Source: IGN2 sp964639955 (GTDB lineage: Bacteria; Bacteroidota; Ignavibacteria; Ignavibacteriales; Ignavibacteriaceae). Taken from it: a stretch of 64,000 nucleotides of DNA. The notes below the pieces were generated by a model. That model saw nothing but the letters and a program-made list of their open reading frames with translations, ran no database searches and was not told the DNA's origin. Shown here one piece after another: positions 16,359-25,800 of the stretch. Position 1 is the stretch's first letter. Each line of letters starts with the position of its first letter. The DNA lies in contig CAZXGJ010000007.1 of NCBI GenBank assembly GCA_964639955.1, forward strand, positions 13,548 through 77,547. Direction: 5' to 3'. A program made the position numbers and the translations under genes.

Positions 16359-18026
16359 ATGTGCTCTATTGTGGGAATACTCGATATTAAAACTGAAGCA
16401 GCAAGCTTACGAAAGCAGGTATTACAAATGTCTAAACTTCTCAGGCACCGCGGTCCTGACTGGTCCGGAATGTATACGAATAATAAAGCTATACTGGCCC
16501 ACGAGCGTTTGGCTATTGTAGATGTTGAACATGGCTCACAACCTATTTTAAGTAAAGATGGAAAACTTGCCCTGGCAGTTAACGGTGAAATCTATAATCA
16601 CAAAGAGCTCGAAGCGAAACTAAAAATCAATTATGAGTTTCAAACTGCATCCGATTGCGAAATTATAAACGCTCTTTACAAAGAAAAAGGAACAGATTTT
16701 TTAGATGACCTGAACGGCATATTTGCTTTCGTTCTTTATGATGAAGAAAAAGAAGCATACCTGATTGCAAGAGATCATATCGGTATTGTTCCACTATACA
16801 CCGGCTATGATAAAGAGGGAAATTTTTATATTGCATCCGAAATGAAAGCACTCGTTAATGTTTGCAGCACAATTAAAGAATTTCCTCCCGGGCATTATCT
16901 CTGCAGTAAAGACGGAGAAATTAAAAAATACTACAAGCGTGAGTGGACTGATTACGAAAATGTTAAAAACAATAAAACCGACAAACAAGTGCTCAGGCAT
17001 TCGCTTGAACAGGCAGTTCACCGCCAGCTTATGTCCGATGTACCGTACGGGATGCTTCTGTCGGGGGGGCTCGATTCTTCCATTATAGCTGCAATAGCAA
17101 AAAAGTTTGCATCAAAAAGAATTGAAACCGATGATAAGCAGGATGCCTGGTGGCCAATGCTTCATACATTTGCAATCGGGCTGAAAGGCTCGCCGGACCT
17201 GGCAGCAGCACAAAAAGTCGCAGATCACATTGGTTCAGTTCATCACAACTTTCATTATACAATCCAGGAGGGGCTTGATGCATTAAGCGATGTAATTTAT
17301 CACCTGGAAACTTATGATGTAACAACCATCAGAGCCGGAACTCCAATGTATCTCCTTGCAAGAAAGATCCGATCTATGGGCATTAAAATGGTTTTATCCG
17401 GAGAAGGATCGGATGAAATGTTTGGAGGTTATCTCTATTTTCACAAAGCACCGGATGCTGAGACTTTGCATGTCGAAACAATAAGAAAATTATCGCGCCT
17501 TCATTTGTTTGATTGCCTGCGTGCCAATAAAGCTATGGCTTCCTGGGGTGTTGAAGCGCGTGTACCTTTCCTCGATAAAGAATTTCTCGATGTTGCAATG
17601 CGGTTAAATCCTGCCGATAAATTATCCGGTGTCGTTGGAAAAATAGAAAAGCATTTGCTTCGTGAAACTTTTTCGGATTATCTGCCTGAGAGCGTTTTGT
17701 GGAGACAGAAAGAGCAATTCTCCGATGGAGTTGGTTACACCTGGATAAATACACTTAAAGCAGTTGCAGAAAAAGAAATCTCAGACAGCCAGATGAAAAA
17801 CGCACACTTTATGTTTCCTATCAACACACCCGATACCAAAGAAGCATATTTTTACAGGAAGATTTTTGCAGAACACTTCCCTTCCGATGCTGCCGCATCC
17901 TGCGTGCCGGGAGGACCATCTGTTGCATGCAGCACCCCTGAGGCGCTTGCATGGGATAAATCGTTACAAAATTTAATAGATCCTTCCGGTCGTGCAGTGA
18001 AAAATGTGCATAAAGAGAGTTATTGA
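16359..18026 (+). CDS. asnB: Asparagine synthetase B (glutamine-hydrolysing)
   Basis: This 555-residue enzyme makes asparagine from aspartate, glutamine and ATP. The first codons give MCSIVGI, so Cys2 is the glutaminase nucleophile after Met removal, and the N-terminal amidotransferase domain spans about residues 2-185 (RHRGPDWSG, LAVNGEIYNH). The synthetase domain has the PP-loop SGGLDSS at 235-241 and the GEGSDEMFGGY motif. The length matches bacterial AsnB. It is monocistronic; the sequence from 18027 holds no clear gene. Confidence 0.95.
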   Translation: MCSIVGILDIKTEAASLRKQVLQMSKLLRHRGPDWSGMYTNNKAILAHERLAIVDVEHGSQPILSKDGKLALAVNGEIYNHKELEAKLKINYEFQTASDCEIINALYKEKGTDFLDDLNGIFAFVLYDEEKEAYLIARDHIGIVPLYTGYDKEGNFYIASEMKALVNVCSTIKEFPPGHYLCSKDGEIKKYYKREWTDYENVKNNKTDKQVLRHSLEQAVHRQLMSDVPYGMLLSGGLDSSIIAAIAKKFASKRIETDDKQDAWWPMLHTFAIGLKGSPDLAAAQKVADHIGSVHHNFHYTIQEGLDALSDVIYHLETYDVTTIRAGTPMYLLARKIRSMGIKMVLSGEGSDEMFGGYLYFHKAPDAETLHVETIRKLSRLHLFDCLRANKAMASWGVEARVPFLDKEFLDVAMRLNPADKLSGVVGKIEKHLLRETFSDYLPESVLWRQKEQFSDGVGYTWINTLKAVAEKEISDSQMKNAHFMFPINTPDTKEAYFYRKIFAEHFPSDAAASCVPGGPSVACSTPEALAWDKSLQNLIDPSGRAVKNVHKESY

Positions 18027-18385
18027 AATTGAAAATGATTATTGTTTTGCTTAAATCTGATTATTAGTTTAAATGATAGAATAAGTGCTTCTTCTGTCTC
18101 AGATAATCAGCTTTAAGTTGGTGAGGTTTTTATGCCATTCAAAAAAAAGAACTTAATACGAGAGAAACCGCGATGAAATCCTCCGGAATACAAACTGAAG
18201 ATACGCCGTAAATAAAAAATATCGTGAAAATGCCCGGAAGAAAGTTTAAAGCAAGATATCACATTGATGAGAATTACAAGATAAAGACAATTCAGAATGC
18301 AAAGGCAAGCTACTGAAAATCAAAGCGGAAAAAGAATTCAAAGAAATAAAAATCATTATTCAACTTTTAAGCTATTCGGTGGGAA
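18027..18385. other. 359-base gap without an intact gene; contains a long inverted repeat
   Basis: Arms at 18050-18064 and 18103-18117 (CTTAAATCTGATTAT and its near-complement) form a 15-base stem with one mismatch around a 38-base loop, just after asnB. From about 18130 to 18320 there are only very short open stretches (MPGRKFKARYHIDENYK at 18229-18315; ELNTRETAMKSSGIQTEDTP in another frame). These look protein-like but are broken by stops and frame changes, perhaps a decayed gene. No RNA gene is recognised. Confidence 0.5.
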
Positions 18386-18748
18386 ATGCCAACACTAATC
18401 AAATCGCCAGCAATAATTGAAGCCGCTGGTAATAAAATAAAAATTATTGAAGAATTTATCGGTAGAATTAATTCCGGCTCAAATCAGTTAAGCATTGCAA
18501 AGATGAAAAGTCCTGCCGGCTGGGAGGAACCGGGGCAAACTCCCGCCTTCGATGAATACACTATTGTGATTAAAGGTTTATTAAGGGTAGAAACTAAGCA
18601 AAACACTTTGGACGTGGAAGCAGGGCAAGCAATAATTACATATAAAGGTGAATGGATAAAGTATAGCACTCCTTCCGCCGAAGGGGCAGAATATGTAGCC
18701 GTTTGCCTGCCTGCATTTTCACCTGAAACTGTAAACAGGGATAAATAA
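18386..18748 (+). CDS. Small cupin-domain protein
   Basis: This 120-residue single-domain protein has cupin character: ISGS-like strands, then FDEYTIVIKGLLRVE (cupin motif 1 region) and DVEAGQAIITYKGEWIKYSTP (motif 2 region). The usual metal-binding histidines are largely missing, with only acidic and tyrosine residues at the expected places, so it may bind a ligand without metal or be non-catalytic. It precedes the dienelactone-hydrolase-like lipoprotein by 24 bases and is probably co-transcribed with it. The ribosome binding site is weak (GGTGGGA). Confidence 0.75.
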   Translation: MPTLIKSPAIIEAAGNKIKIIEEFIGRINSGSNQLSIAKMKSPAGWEEPGQTPAFDEYTIVIKGLLRVETKQNTLDVEAGQAIITYKGEWIKYSTPSAEGAEYVAVCLPAFSPETVNRDK

Positions 18749-18772
18749 TTCCAAAACCATAAGGAGGTCGCT

Positions 18773-19585
18773 ATGCTATTAAAATCAATTCTAACAATTG
18801 TTATCACTATTTTATTTTTTAGTTGTGCTGAACAGCCGCAAGAAAATACTCCACTTGTTGAAAAGGAAGTTGAATACACGGATGGTGAAACTTCAATGAA
18901 AGGTTTTCTCGTTTATGATGGGAATATAGAAGGGAAAAGACCGGGGATTCTGGTTGTTCACGAATGGTGGGGACACAACGACTACGCCCGTAAAAGAGCA
19001 AAAATGCTAGCTGAACTTGGTTATATTGCACTCGCAGTTGATATGTACGGAGAAGGTAAACAAGCAAACCATCCTGATGATGCCGGTAAGTTTGTAATGG
19101 AGATTTTTAATAATATCGAAAAAGCTCAGGCAAGATTTATGGCTGCATACAATTTGCTGAAGCAGCATGAAATAACTGATCCTTCTAATATTGCAGCAAT
19201 CGGATACTGTTTTGGAGGCGGCGTTGTGCTGCATATGGCAAGAATCGGAACAGATCTTAAAGCTGCGGTTAGCTTTCACGGCGGAATTCAGCCGATTACT
19301 CCTGCTGCAAAAGATAAAGTTAAAGCTTATTTACTCGTTTGCAACGGTGCAGATGATCCATTTGTAAAGCAGGAACAGATTGATGGTTTCAAAGCAGAAA
19401 TGGATTCGGCAGAAGTAGACTACGAGTTTATCAATTTCCCGGGCACAAAACACAGCTTCACCAACCCGGGGGCAGACAGCCTTGGGAAAAAATTCAACCT
19501 ACCGTTAGAATACAATGAAAAAGCCGATAAAGAATCGTGGGAAAAAATGAAAACATTATTCCAAAAAATGTTTGAAAAGGATTGA
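18773..19585 (+). CDS. Dienelactone hydrolase-family lipoprotein
   Basis: This 270-residue alpha/beta hydrolase has a lipoprotein signal (LFFSC, Cys near residue 17), so it should be membrane-anchored outside the cytoplasm. The nucleophile is Cys146 in GYCFGGG, with Asp194 or Asp195 (GADDPF) and His227 (TKHSFTNPG) completing the Cys-Asp-His triad of the dienelactone hydrolase family. HEWWGHNDYARKRA gives the oxyanion-hole/Glu region. AAGGAGG precedes the ATG. It likely hydrolyses an ester or lactone. The substrate is unknown, and family members vary widely. Confidence 0.85.
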   Translation: MLLKSILTIVITILFFSCAEQPQENTPLVEKEVEYTDGETSMKGFLVYDGNIEGKRPGILVVHEWWGHNDYARKRAKMLAELGYIALAVDMYGEGKQANHPDDAGKFVMEIFNNIEKAQARFMAAYNLLKQHEITDPSNIAAIGYCFGGGVVLHMARIGTDLKAAVSFHGGIQPITPAAKDKVKAYLLVCNGADDPFVKQEQIDGFKAEMDSAEVDYEFINFPGTKHSFTNPGADSLGKKFNLPLEYNEKADKESWEKMKTLFQKMFEKD

Positions 19586-19711
19586 AATAAGCTTATTCCA
19601 AAATTCTCTTTGTTTGCTCTAAAGAAAAAAGCTTTTTTTAAGCGTCAGGATATTATCTTTCCTTGATTTTTCATTCAAATGTACGGGGCAAAATATTTTG
19701 TTGCTAAAATT

Positions 19712-19740
19712 TTGACTTTCTTTTATACGCCGTTTACAAA
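19712..19740 (+). promoter_or_regulatory. Promoter candidate for an intergenic small RNA
   Basis: TTGACT (19712-19717), a 17-base spacer and TACAAA (19735-19740) form a reasonable sigma70 promoter inside the gap after the hydrolase gene. Transcription would begin near 19747 and run into the structured region ending in a T-run at 19913. The -10 is imperfect. Confidence 0.4.
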
Positions 19741-19746
19741 ATATTT

Positions 19747-19913
19747 ACAGCGAGAAAAAACAAGGTTCTAAACATCTCCTCCCAAAATCTGATCACTTCT
19801 CTTTAAAAAGAGTAGCCTCCTATAGTGATCAGGTAAAGGCGGTTGGATTACTTCCCTTACAATGTTATGCCCTCACTTTCATTGTAATTTTAAATCCAGC
19901 CGCCTGTTTTTTT
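19747..19913 (+). ncRNA. Candidate structured small RNA ending in an intrinsic terminator
   Basis: About 165 bases with nested pairing and no open reading frame. The first element is CTGATCACT (19789-19797) pairing with AGTGATCAG (19824-19832), with an inner CTCTTT/AAAGAG hairpin. The second is AGGCGGTTGGATT (19837-19849) pairing with AATCCAGCCGCCT (19893-19905, one G-U pair), with an inner TTACAATG/CATTGTAA stem (19857-19864 with 19880-19887), directly followed by GTTTTTTT. A promoter-like site lies at 19712. It could instead be a long 3' untranslated region of the hydrolase gene. It does not match 6S, 4.5S or tmRNA by eye. Confidence 0.5.
19893..19913 (+). terminator. Intrinsic terminator of the 19.8-kb RNA or the hydrolase operon
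   Basis: The GC-rich arm AATCCAGCCGCCT closes a 13-bp stem with 19837-19849 and is followed by a run of seven T. The T-run overlaps the stop codon of the opposite-strand LolA-like gene. The minus strand has no matching T-run, so it acts on plus-strand transcripts. Confidence 0.75.
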
Positions 19914-20607
19914 ATTTTTCCTTCTGAAATATTGAATCGGGTATGCCTGTATTAACCTTGTAGTTGGAGTAACGTATTAAAACTTTTCCTGGTTTTGTTT
20001 TTGCCGAATCCTCAGAAGCTTCTTCCCTATCCAAACCGGTCTGATTATGGCTTTGCGGCTGCAGCAAGGTCGGGTCTGCCGAAAATGTAAACGAAATCAA
20101 TTCAGGTAAATTATATTCAGTTTCGCTGCCGTAGCTTAATTCTATTATAAAATTACCGGAAGGTTTTCTTGACGACTCTATTTTTAAAATTCTTTTCTGC
20201 AACGGATCTATCCATAAAGTGCTTAAAAAAAGATCAGATTCTGAATTTAAAGGGATTATTTTAACAACTGCAGCATTTATTTTACCTATCAATTCCTCTC
20301 TCTCATAAAATGCAGTATACTCGGATTCGAGCATGGTTAAAGGCGAAAACTTAATACCCTCTTTTGGCAAAATTGCAAAGCCGCCAGATTCAATATGAAT
20401 TTTATCCGGCTGTTTATAATAGATGACCGCTTTTCTTTCCGGCATTTTGATAAACGGGATATCAATCTTAATATGAATATCTGCCTGGTAATCTTTTATT
20501 TGTTCATATTCATTTTTAACATCTTCCAGAATTTTTTTCGGATCTTTATTTTGAGCCTGTGGCGAGCTAAATAATAGTAAAACGAGCAAAAGTATTTTTA
20601 GAAACAT
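19912..20607 (-). CDS. LolA-like outer-membrane lipoprotein-sorting protein
   Basis: This 231-residue protein has a signal peptide (to about residue 19, SPQAQ) and a LolA/MucB-like fold pattern: an early helix (KKILEDVKNEYEQIKDYQADIHI), then strands such as AVIYYKQPDKIHIESGG and TLWIDPLQKRILKIE. It is probably periplasmic, binding a lipid or lipoprotein. It is the last gene of a three-gene operon after an ABC-2 ATPase and permease, 14 bases downstream of the permease, which suggests a role in lipid or lipoprotein handling with that exporter. The exact cargo is not visible. Confidence 0.7.
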   Translation of the reverse strand: MFLKILLLVLLLFSSPQAQNKDPKKILEDVKNEYEQIKDYQADIHIKIDIPFIKMPERKAVIYYKQPDKIHIESGGFAILPKEGIKFSPLTMLESEYTAFYEREELIGKINAAVVKIIPLNSESDLFLSTLWIDPLQKRILKIESSRKPSGNFIIELSYGSETEYNLPELISFTFSADPTLLQPQSHNQTGLDREEASEDSAKTKPGKVLIRYSNYKVNTGIPDSIFQKEK

Positions 20608-20621
20608 CAGATTATTCCTTT

Positions 20622-21461
20622 TTAACTTAATATGTCTTTCTTTTGAAAAATAATAAGAGTTGCCATCAGCAATACAATTATGTGCCCTCCCAAAACATAT
20701 ACGGCTTGAAGAATCTGCTGTAAATCAGGCGGATCGTTAAAAAATTCCCGCCAATTAAGTATATAATTAGAAAATAAATACGGTTTTATATTATTGAAGA
20801 TATCCACATTAATTGCAGAAATAATTATAAATATTATTATAACAGCCATTGTAGCGATTATTGGTCCTATGGAATTTTCGACCAGCGAAGAGAAGAAAAA
20901 AGCGAGTGTGCAAACCACTGCCATTCCCAATATTGCGTATCCGTAAGCTAAAACAAATCTCCATATAACATCCGATTGGTCAAGAATAATAATCAGATCA
21001 CTTCTCACGACTATCAAATCCCCCGTACCGAAAATAAAAATCCCTAAACCAAGGCTTAAAAGTGCAAGCCAAAAAATAAGCAAACTTGTGTAGGCAAGCC
21101 CCGCCAGAAATTTTGATGTAACTATCTGCACCCGGGAAACGGGTCTGGTAATTAATAAACGGTAAGTTCCTGCAGTTGCTTCACCTGCCAGCAAATCCCC
21201 TGCTACGAGTGTTATAAGAAAAGGAATGTGAATAGTAAGAGCATTTAAAATTAAATATGAAACCCAGTAGCCGTTAAGAAGATTTCCAACAATCACAAAA
21301 GAGTTCTGCAAATTCCTGGTCATATAATCCAGTGATTTCTGTCCTTCAAGATGCATAGCCAGATGCACAATCGGAACAAGAATCCCAACCGCAGCAAAAC
21401 TGATATATGTGCGCCATTTTCTGAATATTTTATAAAATTCAATTTTAAAAAGCGTAAACAT
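20622..21461 (-). CDS. ABC-2 type transporter permease
   Basis: This 279-residue protein has six predicted membrane helices and a basic N-terminus (LFKIEFYKIFRKWRTY) typical of ABC-2 permeases. The VAGDLLAGEATAGTYRLLITRPVSR motif is characteristic of the NatB/gliding-type subfamily. I choose the ATG at 21461, whose A is shared with the TGA of the upstream ATPase gene (TGATG), rather than the TTG three bases earlier. It forms an exporter with the ATPase. Confidence 0.88.
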   Translation of the reverse strand: MFTLFKIEFYKIFRKWRTYISFAAVGILVPIVHLAMHLEGQKSLDYMTRNLQNSFVIVGNLLNGYWVSYLILNALTIHIPFLITLVAGDLLAGEATAGTYRLLITRPVSRVQIVTSKFLAGLAYTSLLIFWLALLSLGLGIFIFGTGDLIVVRSDLIIILDQSDVIWRFVLAYGYAILGMAVVCTLAFFFSSLVENSIGPIIATMAVIIIFIIISAINVDIFNNIKPYLFSNYILNWREFFNDPPDLQQILQAVYVLGGHIIVLLMATLIIFQKKDILS

Positions 21462-22384
21462 CAATTGGCTTCTGAGGTAATTTTTAAGAAATATTCTTCA
21501 AGAGATCGCTTCGGAATAACTGCATTTACGTTTATCCCCTGCTCAACCAGCAATTTATTCAACGGGGCAATTTCTTTTTGTTCCAGGGAAAAATTTAAAG
21601 TATCCCCGGAAATAAATTCTATCTTATTGTACCACGATGTCCCTTCAAGAATAGATTTAGATTTTATGATATCATCAACCTCGAAAGCAACTTTGAGCAC
21701 TCCTGAATTAAGCAGCTCTTTAACCGATCCTTGAATAACTGCAGTGCCTTTATTAATTATTATCATCCTGTCGGCAATCATCTCAATTTCAGAGAGAATA
21801 TGTGAGGAAAGAAAAACGGTTTTTTTCTCTTCCTTGCTAAGTCTTATAATCAGGTCCCTTATCTCCTTCATTCCAAAGGGATCAAGACCCGTGGTAGGTT
21901 CATCAAGAATTATCAACTCCGGATTATGCAATAATGCTTGCGCAATTCCCAATCTCTGCTTCATTCCGTGCGAGTATGTTTTTACTTTACTTTTATATCT
22001 GTCTTTTAACCCAACCAGCTCAAAAAGTTCAAATATCCGGTTGGAACTGACCTCAATCCCTGATAATTTGGCTAAAATTTCAAGGTTTTTGTAAGCAGAT
22101 AGAAAGTTATAAAAATCGGGCTTCTCAACAATTGCCCCCACTTTTTTAAGTATCTGTTTTCTAAAGCGTCTAAGAGATTTACCAAAAATATTTATCGAAC
22201 CTGAATTGGGCGAGATAAGGGAAAGTAAAATGCGGATGGTTGTACTTTTTCCGGCACCATTTGGTCCGAGAAATCCGAAAACATCACCCCTCTGCACCTG
22301 CAGATTAAGGTTATTCACCGCAAGTGTATCTTTGAAACGCTTATTAAGGTTAGTTACTTCTATAATGAAATCGTTCTCAGCCAA
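21461..22384 (-). CDS. ABC transporter ATP-binding protein
   Basis: This 307-residue ATPase has Walker A GPNGAGKST, signature SHGMKQRLGIAQAL, Walker B LIILDEPTTGLDP and the H-loop SSHILSEIE. A C-terminal extension of about 90 residues is typical for drug- or lipid-export (NatA/CcmA-like) subunits. The start is a TTG without a clear ribosome binding site, so the first few residues are uncertain. It opens the operon with the permease and the LolA-like protein. Confidence 0.9.
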   Translation of the reverse strand: MAENDFIIEVTNLNKRFKDTLAVNNLNLQVQRGDVFGFLGPNGAGKSTTIRILLSLISPNSGSINIFGKSLRRFRKQILKKVGAIVEKPDFYNFLSAYKNLEILAKLSGIEVSSNRIFELFELVGLKDRYKSKVKTYSHGMKQRLGIAQALLHNPELIILDEPTTGLDPFGMKEIRDLIIRLSKEEKKTVFLSSHILSEIEMIADRMIIINKGTAVIQGSVKELLNSGVLKVAFEVDDIIKSKSILEGTSWYNKIEFISGDTLNFSLEQKEIAPLNKLLVEQGINVNAVIPKRSLEEYFLKITSEAN

Positions 22385-22819
22385 GACAATTCAAATATTC
22401 TTTAAAAGCATATTCTGAAAATAAATAACTTTTATGTTACTCCTGTATTAAATGTTTCATCGGGTATTTTTACTGGCAAAAGGATAATAATACAATTGAT
22501 ATTTTTTTTATCTCTTAATTTAAAATCGAAAGTAACAGACAAGTACAAAAAAAATTTTCTTTGTTAAAAATTTAATTTGTTTTTTTTCAAAATTATCCTG
22601 AAGTTAGCAATGCCCTGATCGGGGTAAAAAATTTAACTCGGATTTGTTGAAAAACTCTTTTAAACTTTTTAATTTTTTTTGTAGCTTCCATTAAACCCCG
22701 GTCTCAATCTTTAAAATTTATTTTTCAAAATATTTCTTCTGCTATCTTGGCATGAATAAAAATCGTTTAATGAGCCTAATTAATTTATTAACCTTGAACC
22801 TAAAACCCAGGAGCTGCCG
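22385..22819. other. 435-base AT-rich intergenic region between divergent operons
   Basis: It holds no gene on either strand. It must carry the promoters of the ABC operon (minus) and of the ribonucleotide reductase (plus). A possible plus promoter is TTGAAA (22647-22652), 17 bases, TAATTT (22670-22675), about 140 bases before the reductase start. I see no cobalamin-riboswitch B12 box and no clear NrdR box pair. AGGAG lies just before the reductase ATG. Confidence 0.5.
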
Positions 22820-25800
22820 ATGCAGATAAAAAGGTACTTTACAACTGCAGGAAAAGACCCTCTTTCATCAATCAAATTCGTAAAAAGAAAATCTGAGTTA
22901 AAAAATCCCGATGGATCGCTGGTTTTCAGGATGGAAGATATAATTGTACCGGAACATTGGTCGCAGGTTGCAGTTGATATCCTGGCTCAGAAATATTTCA
23001 GAAAAGCAGGTATTCCTAAACTGCTTAAAAAGAACGATGAAGAAGGAATACCCGACTGGCTTCAGGCTTCCAGGGCAGACGATGAACGATTGAATGAACT
23101 CCATGAAGAAGACCGGTATACTTCTGAGAAAGATGCTAACCAGGTTTTTCACAGGTTAGCAGGCTGCTGGACTTACTGGGGATGGAAAGGCGGTTATTTC
23201 GATACAGAGGAAGACGCAAAGAACTTTTATGATGAACTTATGTTTATGCTTGCCAACCAATATGCAGCACCAAACAGTCCGCAATGGTTCAATACCGGGT
23301 TGAATTGGGCGTATGGTATAACCGGTCCTTCACAGGGTCATTATTATATCGATTTTAAGACCGGAGAAATGGTTGTATCGTCAGATGCATATACACATCC
23401 GCAGCCGCATGCCTGCTTCATACAATCTGTTAACGATGACCTGGTGAATGAAGGCGGTATAATGGATCTTTGGGTAAGAGAAGCACGGCTTTTCAAATAC
23501 GGTTCAGGAACCGGTTCAAATTTTTCTGAATTGAGAGGAACAAATGAACCATTAAGCGGCGGCGGTAAATCTTCCGGACTTATGTCCTTCCTTAAAATCG
23601 GAGACCGCTCTGCCGGTGCAATTAAATCCGGAGGAACTACACGAAGAGCGGCCAAAATGGTAACCCTGGATTTAGACCATCCGGATATAGAAGAATTTAT
23701 TAACTGGAAAGTTGTTGAAGAGCAAAAGGTAGCATCGCTTGTGACCGGCTCAATCCAGTTAAATTACTACCTGAATCATATTATAAAAGCCTGCTATGAC
23801 GAGCATCCGGAAAACGACAGATTTAATAAACAGGTAAATAAGAAATTAAAAGCTGCTGTAATTGATGCCAGGAAAGCATCAATACCAAACAATTATATTG
23901 AGCGTGTAATCCAGCTTGCAAAGCAGGGTTTCAAATCAATTGAATTTCCCGTTTATGATACAGACTGGAATTCAAATGCATATGCCACTGTTTCCGGACA
24001 GAATTCAAATAACTCAATACGTGTTACAAACGAATTTATGAATGCTGTACTGGATGATGAGGATTGGAATCTCTACTGGAGAGTAGAAAAACGTAAAGCG
24101 GATGAGGAAAACAGGAAACCCAAACCTTGCAAAACTCTTAGAGCAAGGGATTTGTGGAACGAAATTGCGTACGCTGCCTGGGCTTGCGCAGATCCGGGTA
24201 TTCAATACCACACTACAATTAATGAATGGCATACCTGCCCGAATGATGGAGAAATAAGAGCTTCTAACCCCTGCAGCGAATATATGTTTCTTGATGATAC
24301 TGCCTGTAACCTTGCGTCATTAAACCTTGTAAGATTTTACAACATCAGGGAAAAGAAATTTAATGTTGATGCTTACAGGCACGCCACAAAATTATGGACA
24401 ATTGTTCTTGAGTTAAGTGTGCTGATGGCTCAATTTCCAAGCCGTAAAATAGCACAGTTAAGTTATGAATACAGAACACTAGGTTTGGGATACTCTAATC
24501 TCGGCTCACTTCTGATGCTGCAGGGAATACCATACGACAGCAACGAAGGTTTTGCAATTTGTGGTGCTCTCACAGCGATAATGCATATGACGGCATACTC
24601 AACCTCAGCAGAGATGGCAAAAGCGCTTGGTCCATTTCCAGGCTTTAAGAAAAATAAGAAAAACATGCTTAGGGTAATACGCAACCACCGAAGAGCTGCG
24701 TTTAACGTACCGGGTGAAGAGTATGAAGGTTTAACCGTACTGCCGGTTGGCATAAATCCAAAATATTGTCCCTCCGATCTTCTGAATGCAGCGAGGGAGG
24801 ATGCAGATAAAGCATTGGAGCTTGGTGAAAAGTACGGTTACAGAAATGCACAGGTTACTGTGATTGCCCCCACAGGAACAATCAGCCTTGTTATGGATTG
24901 CGATACGACAGGTGTAGAACCAGATTTCGCACTCGTCAAATTTAAAAAACTTGCAGGCGGTGGATACTTTAAAATAATTAATCAATCAATCCCGCCTGCC
25001 CTGGAAAGACTTGGCTATAATAAAGATCAGATTAATGAAATTGTCAAATACGCAAAGGGCCAGGGAACTCTTAACGGCTGTCCATATATAAATCCGGAAT
25101 CTCTCAAAGCGAAAGGATTTACAGAAGAAGCTATTTCAAAAATCGAAAAAGCTTTGCCCACTGTTTTCGAGTTAAGTTTTGCTTTTAATAAATTCACTCT
25201 TGGAGCCGAGTTTATTAAAAAACAACTCGGAATTGATGAGGAAACTCAGAACAGATATGATTTTAATCTCCTCGAAGCATTAGGCTTTTCAAAGCAAGAG
25301 ATAGCAACTGCAAATGACTTTGTCTCTGGTACGATGACTATCGAGGGAGCACCGTTCCTTAAGCACGACCATTACCCTGTTTTCGATTGTGCTAATAAAT
25401 GCGGGAAAAAAGGATCGAGATTCATAAGAGCGGCAGCTCATATAAAAATGATGGCTGCAGCTCAGCCATTTATTTCCGGTGCGATTTCCAAAACTATAAA
25501 CCTGCCTAACCAGGCAACCATTGAAGATTTCAAGGATGCATTTATGCAATCGTGGAAACTTGGAATAAAAGCTAATGCCCTTTACCGGGATGGTTCAAAA
25601 TTATCGCAGCCGCTTAACTCGATTAGTGAAGAAGAAATTGAAGCACTGCTTGAAGAAAAGAACGATGTGGTTAAGGTGGCAGAAAGAATTATCCATCGTT
25701 ACATAGCAAAACGCCGCAGATTACCCGACCGTAGATCAGGATATACTCAGAAAGCAAAGATTAATGGTCAATCTGTTTACATCAGAACCGGTGAATATGA

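Noticed and set aside
22385..22819. Cobalamin riboswitch upstream of the B12-dependent reductase
   Set aside because: No B12-box-like conserved core or matching stem was found; the region is simple AT-rich sequence.
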